Part shown: piece by piece, positions 29,863 through 29,959 of the stretch
Layout of the letters: each line of letters starts with the position of its first letter
Numbering within the stretch: the first letter of the stretch is position 1
Source of the DNA: JANYGM01 sp043764015
Lineage (GTDB): Bacteria > Bacteroidota > Bacteroidia > Cytophagales > Thermonemataceae
Length of the DNA stretch: 29,959 bases
Direction: 5' to 3'
Assembly (NCBI GenBank): GCA_043764015.1
Contig: JAYUKY010000113.1
Location: forward strand, 1-29,959
Notes under the pieces: generated by a model
Database searches by the model: none
Told to the model about the DNA's origin: nothing
The model's input: the letters and a program-made list of their open reading frames with translations, nothing else
Translations under genes and position numbers: made by a program

Positions 29863-29959
29863 GTAATACATTGTAAATAAACTCCTAGTTTTATTTTTTT
29901 ATTCTAGGTGGCGTGAACGCCACCTCTCTATATCAAAAGCAAAAAATAGCTTTTATGTA
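29863..29959. repeat. MITE-like palindromic repeat, copy 3 (cut by the window)
   Basis: The hairpin GGTGGCGTGAACGCCACC (29907-29924) and the flank CTCTCTATATCAAAAGCAAA match copies 1 and 2. The left end AGTAATACATTGTAAATAA aligns with AGTAATAAGTTGTAAATAA of copy 2. The right half is outside the window. Confidence 0.75.

Overview
This AT-rich window is ordinary chromosomal DNA of a member of the Bacteroidota, most likely a Cytophagales-type marine or soil bacterium; the genus cannot be read from it. Support comes from several promoters of the Bacteroidota form (TTTG, 19 bp spacer, TAnnTTTG), weak Shine-Dalgarno sites, many small lipoproteins, a DUF4421 outer-membrane protein, lipocalin-like and DUF4369/TlpA-type proteins, a CrtD-like carotenoid desaturase, and an intergenic space crowded with palindromic repeats.

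Layout. 1-4.5 kb: a CxxCH cytochrome lipoprotein, peptide deformylase (def), a 67-residue unknown protein, the GTPase Obg (probably a GTG start), a secreted GH3/NagZ-type glycosidase and a lipocalin-like lipoprotein. 4.5-8.9 kb: a minus-strand unit with a HELSH metallopeptidase, three tandem paralogous lipoproteins separated by near-identical hairpins, and a small membrane-protein gene broken by an in-frame stop. The metallopeptidase has a perfect lipoprotein signal sequence that can be read only from an ATA codon, and a run of ten G lies upstream. 9.1-14.4 kb: a DoxX-like membrane protein, an S1/P1 nuclease-phospholipase C-like protein, a double-thioredoxin secreted protein, RecO, a lipoprotein and an iron-type alcohol dehydrogenase resembling KdnB. 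14.6-20.8 kb: L-serine dehydratase, lipoprotein signal peptidase overlapping a cytosolic substrate-binding-like protein, a CrtD-like desaturase, a DUF4421 protein and a 73-residue unknown. 20.9-22.1 kb: tRNA-Ser(UGA) with a clear promoter and terminator, free-methionine-(R)-sulfoxide reductase, then about 480 bp of stacked palindromic elements. 22.1-24.6 kb: a PspA-like gene followed by two terD copies. 24.8-29.9 kb: a 40-residue lipoprotein, a YbjN-fold protein, a small membrane protein behind a possible sigma-54 control region, a DUF58 protein, and a minus-strand operon of a TlpA-like oxidoreductase, two small membrane proteins and a secreted protein.

How parts may work together. The PspA-like/TerD/TerD cluster looks like a membrane or envelope stress module. 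Its PspA-like protein carries a long polar tail with nine evenly spaced copies of the motif [ILM]-x-x-F-F, which I consider the most interesting protein feature here. The metallopeptidase and lipoprotein array looks like one envelope operon grown by tandem duplication.

A second theme is repeat biology. A ~160 bp element occurs at both window ends and near 21.9 kb, with compensatory changes in its hairpin. Several unrelated cruciform-forming elements fill intergenic spaces. One palindromic family is inserted in the same orientation, without breaking the frame, inside two neighbouring protein genes (near 16.88 and 18.56 kb). Short heptamer-like repeats (AATTCAC, AATTACG, GTACGAA, ATCATAC types) form inverted arms between many genes.
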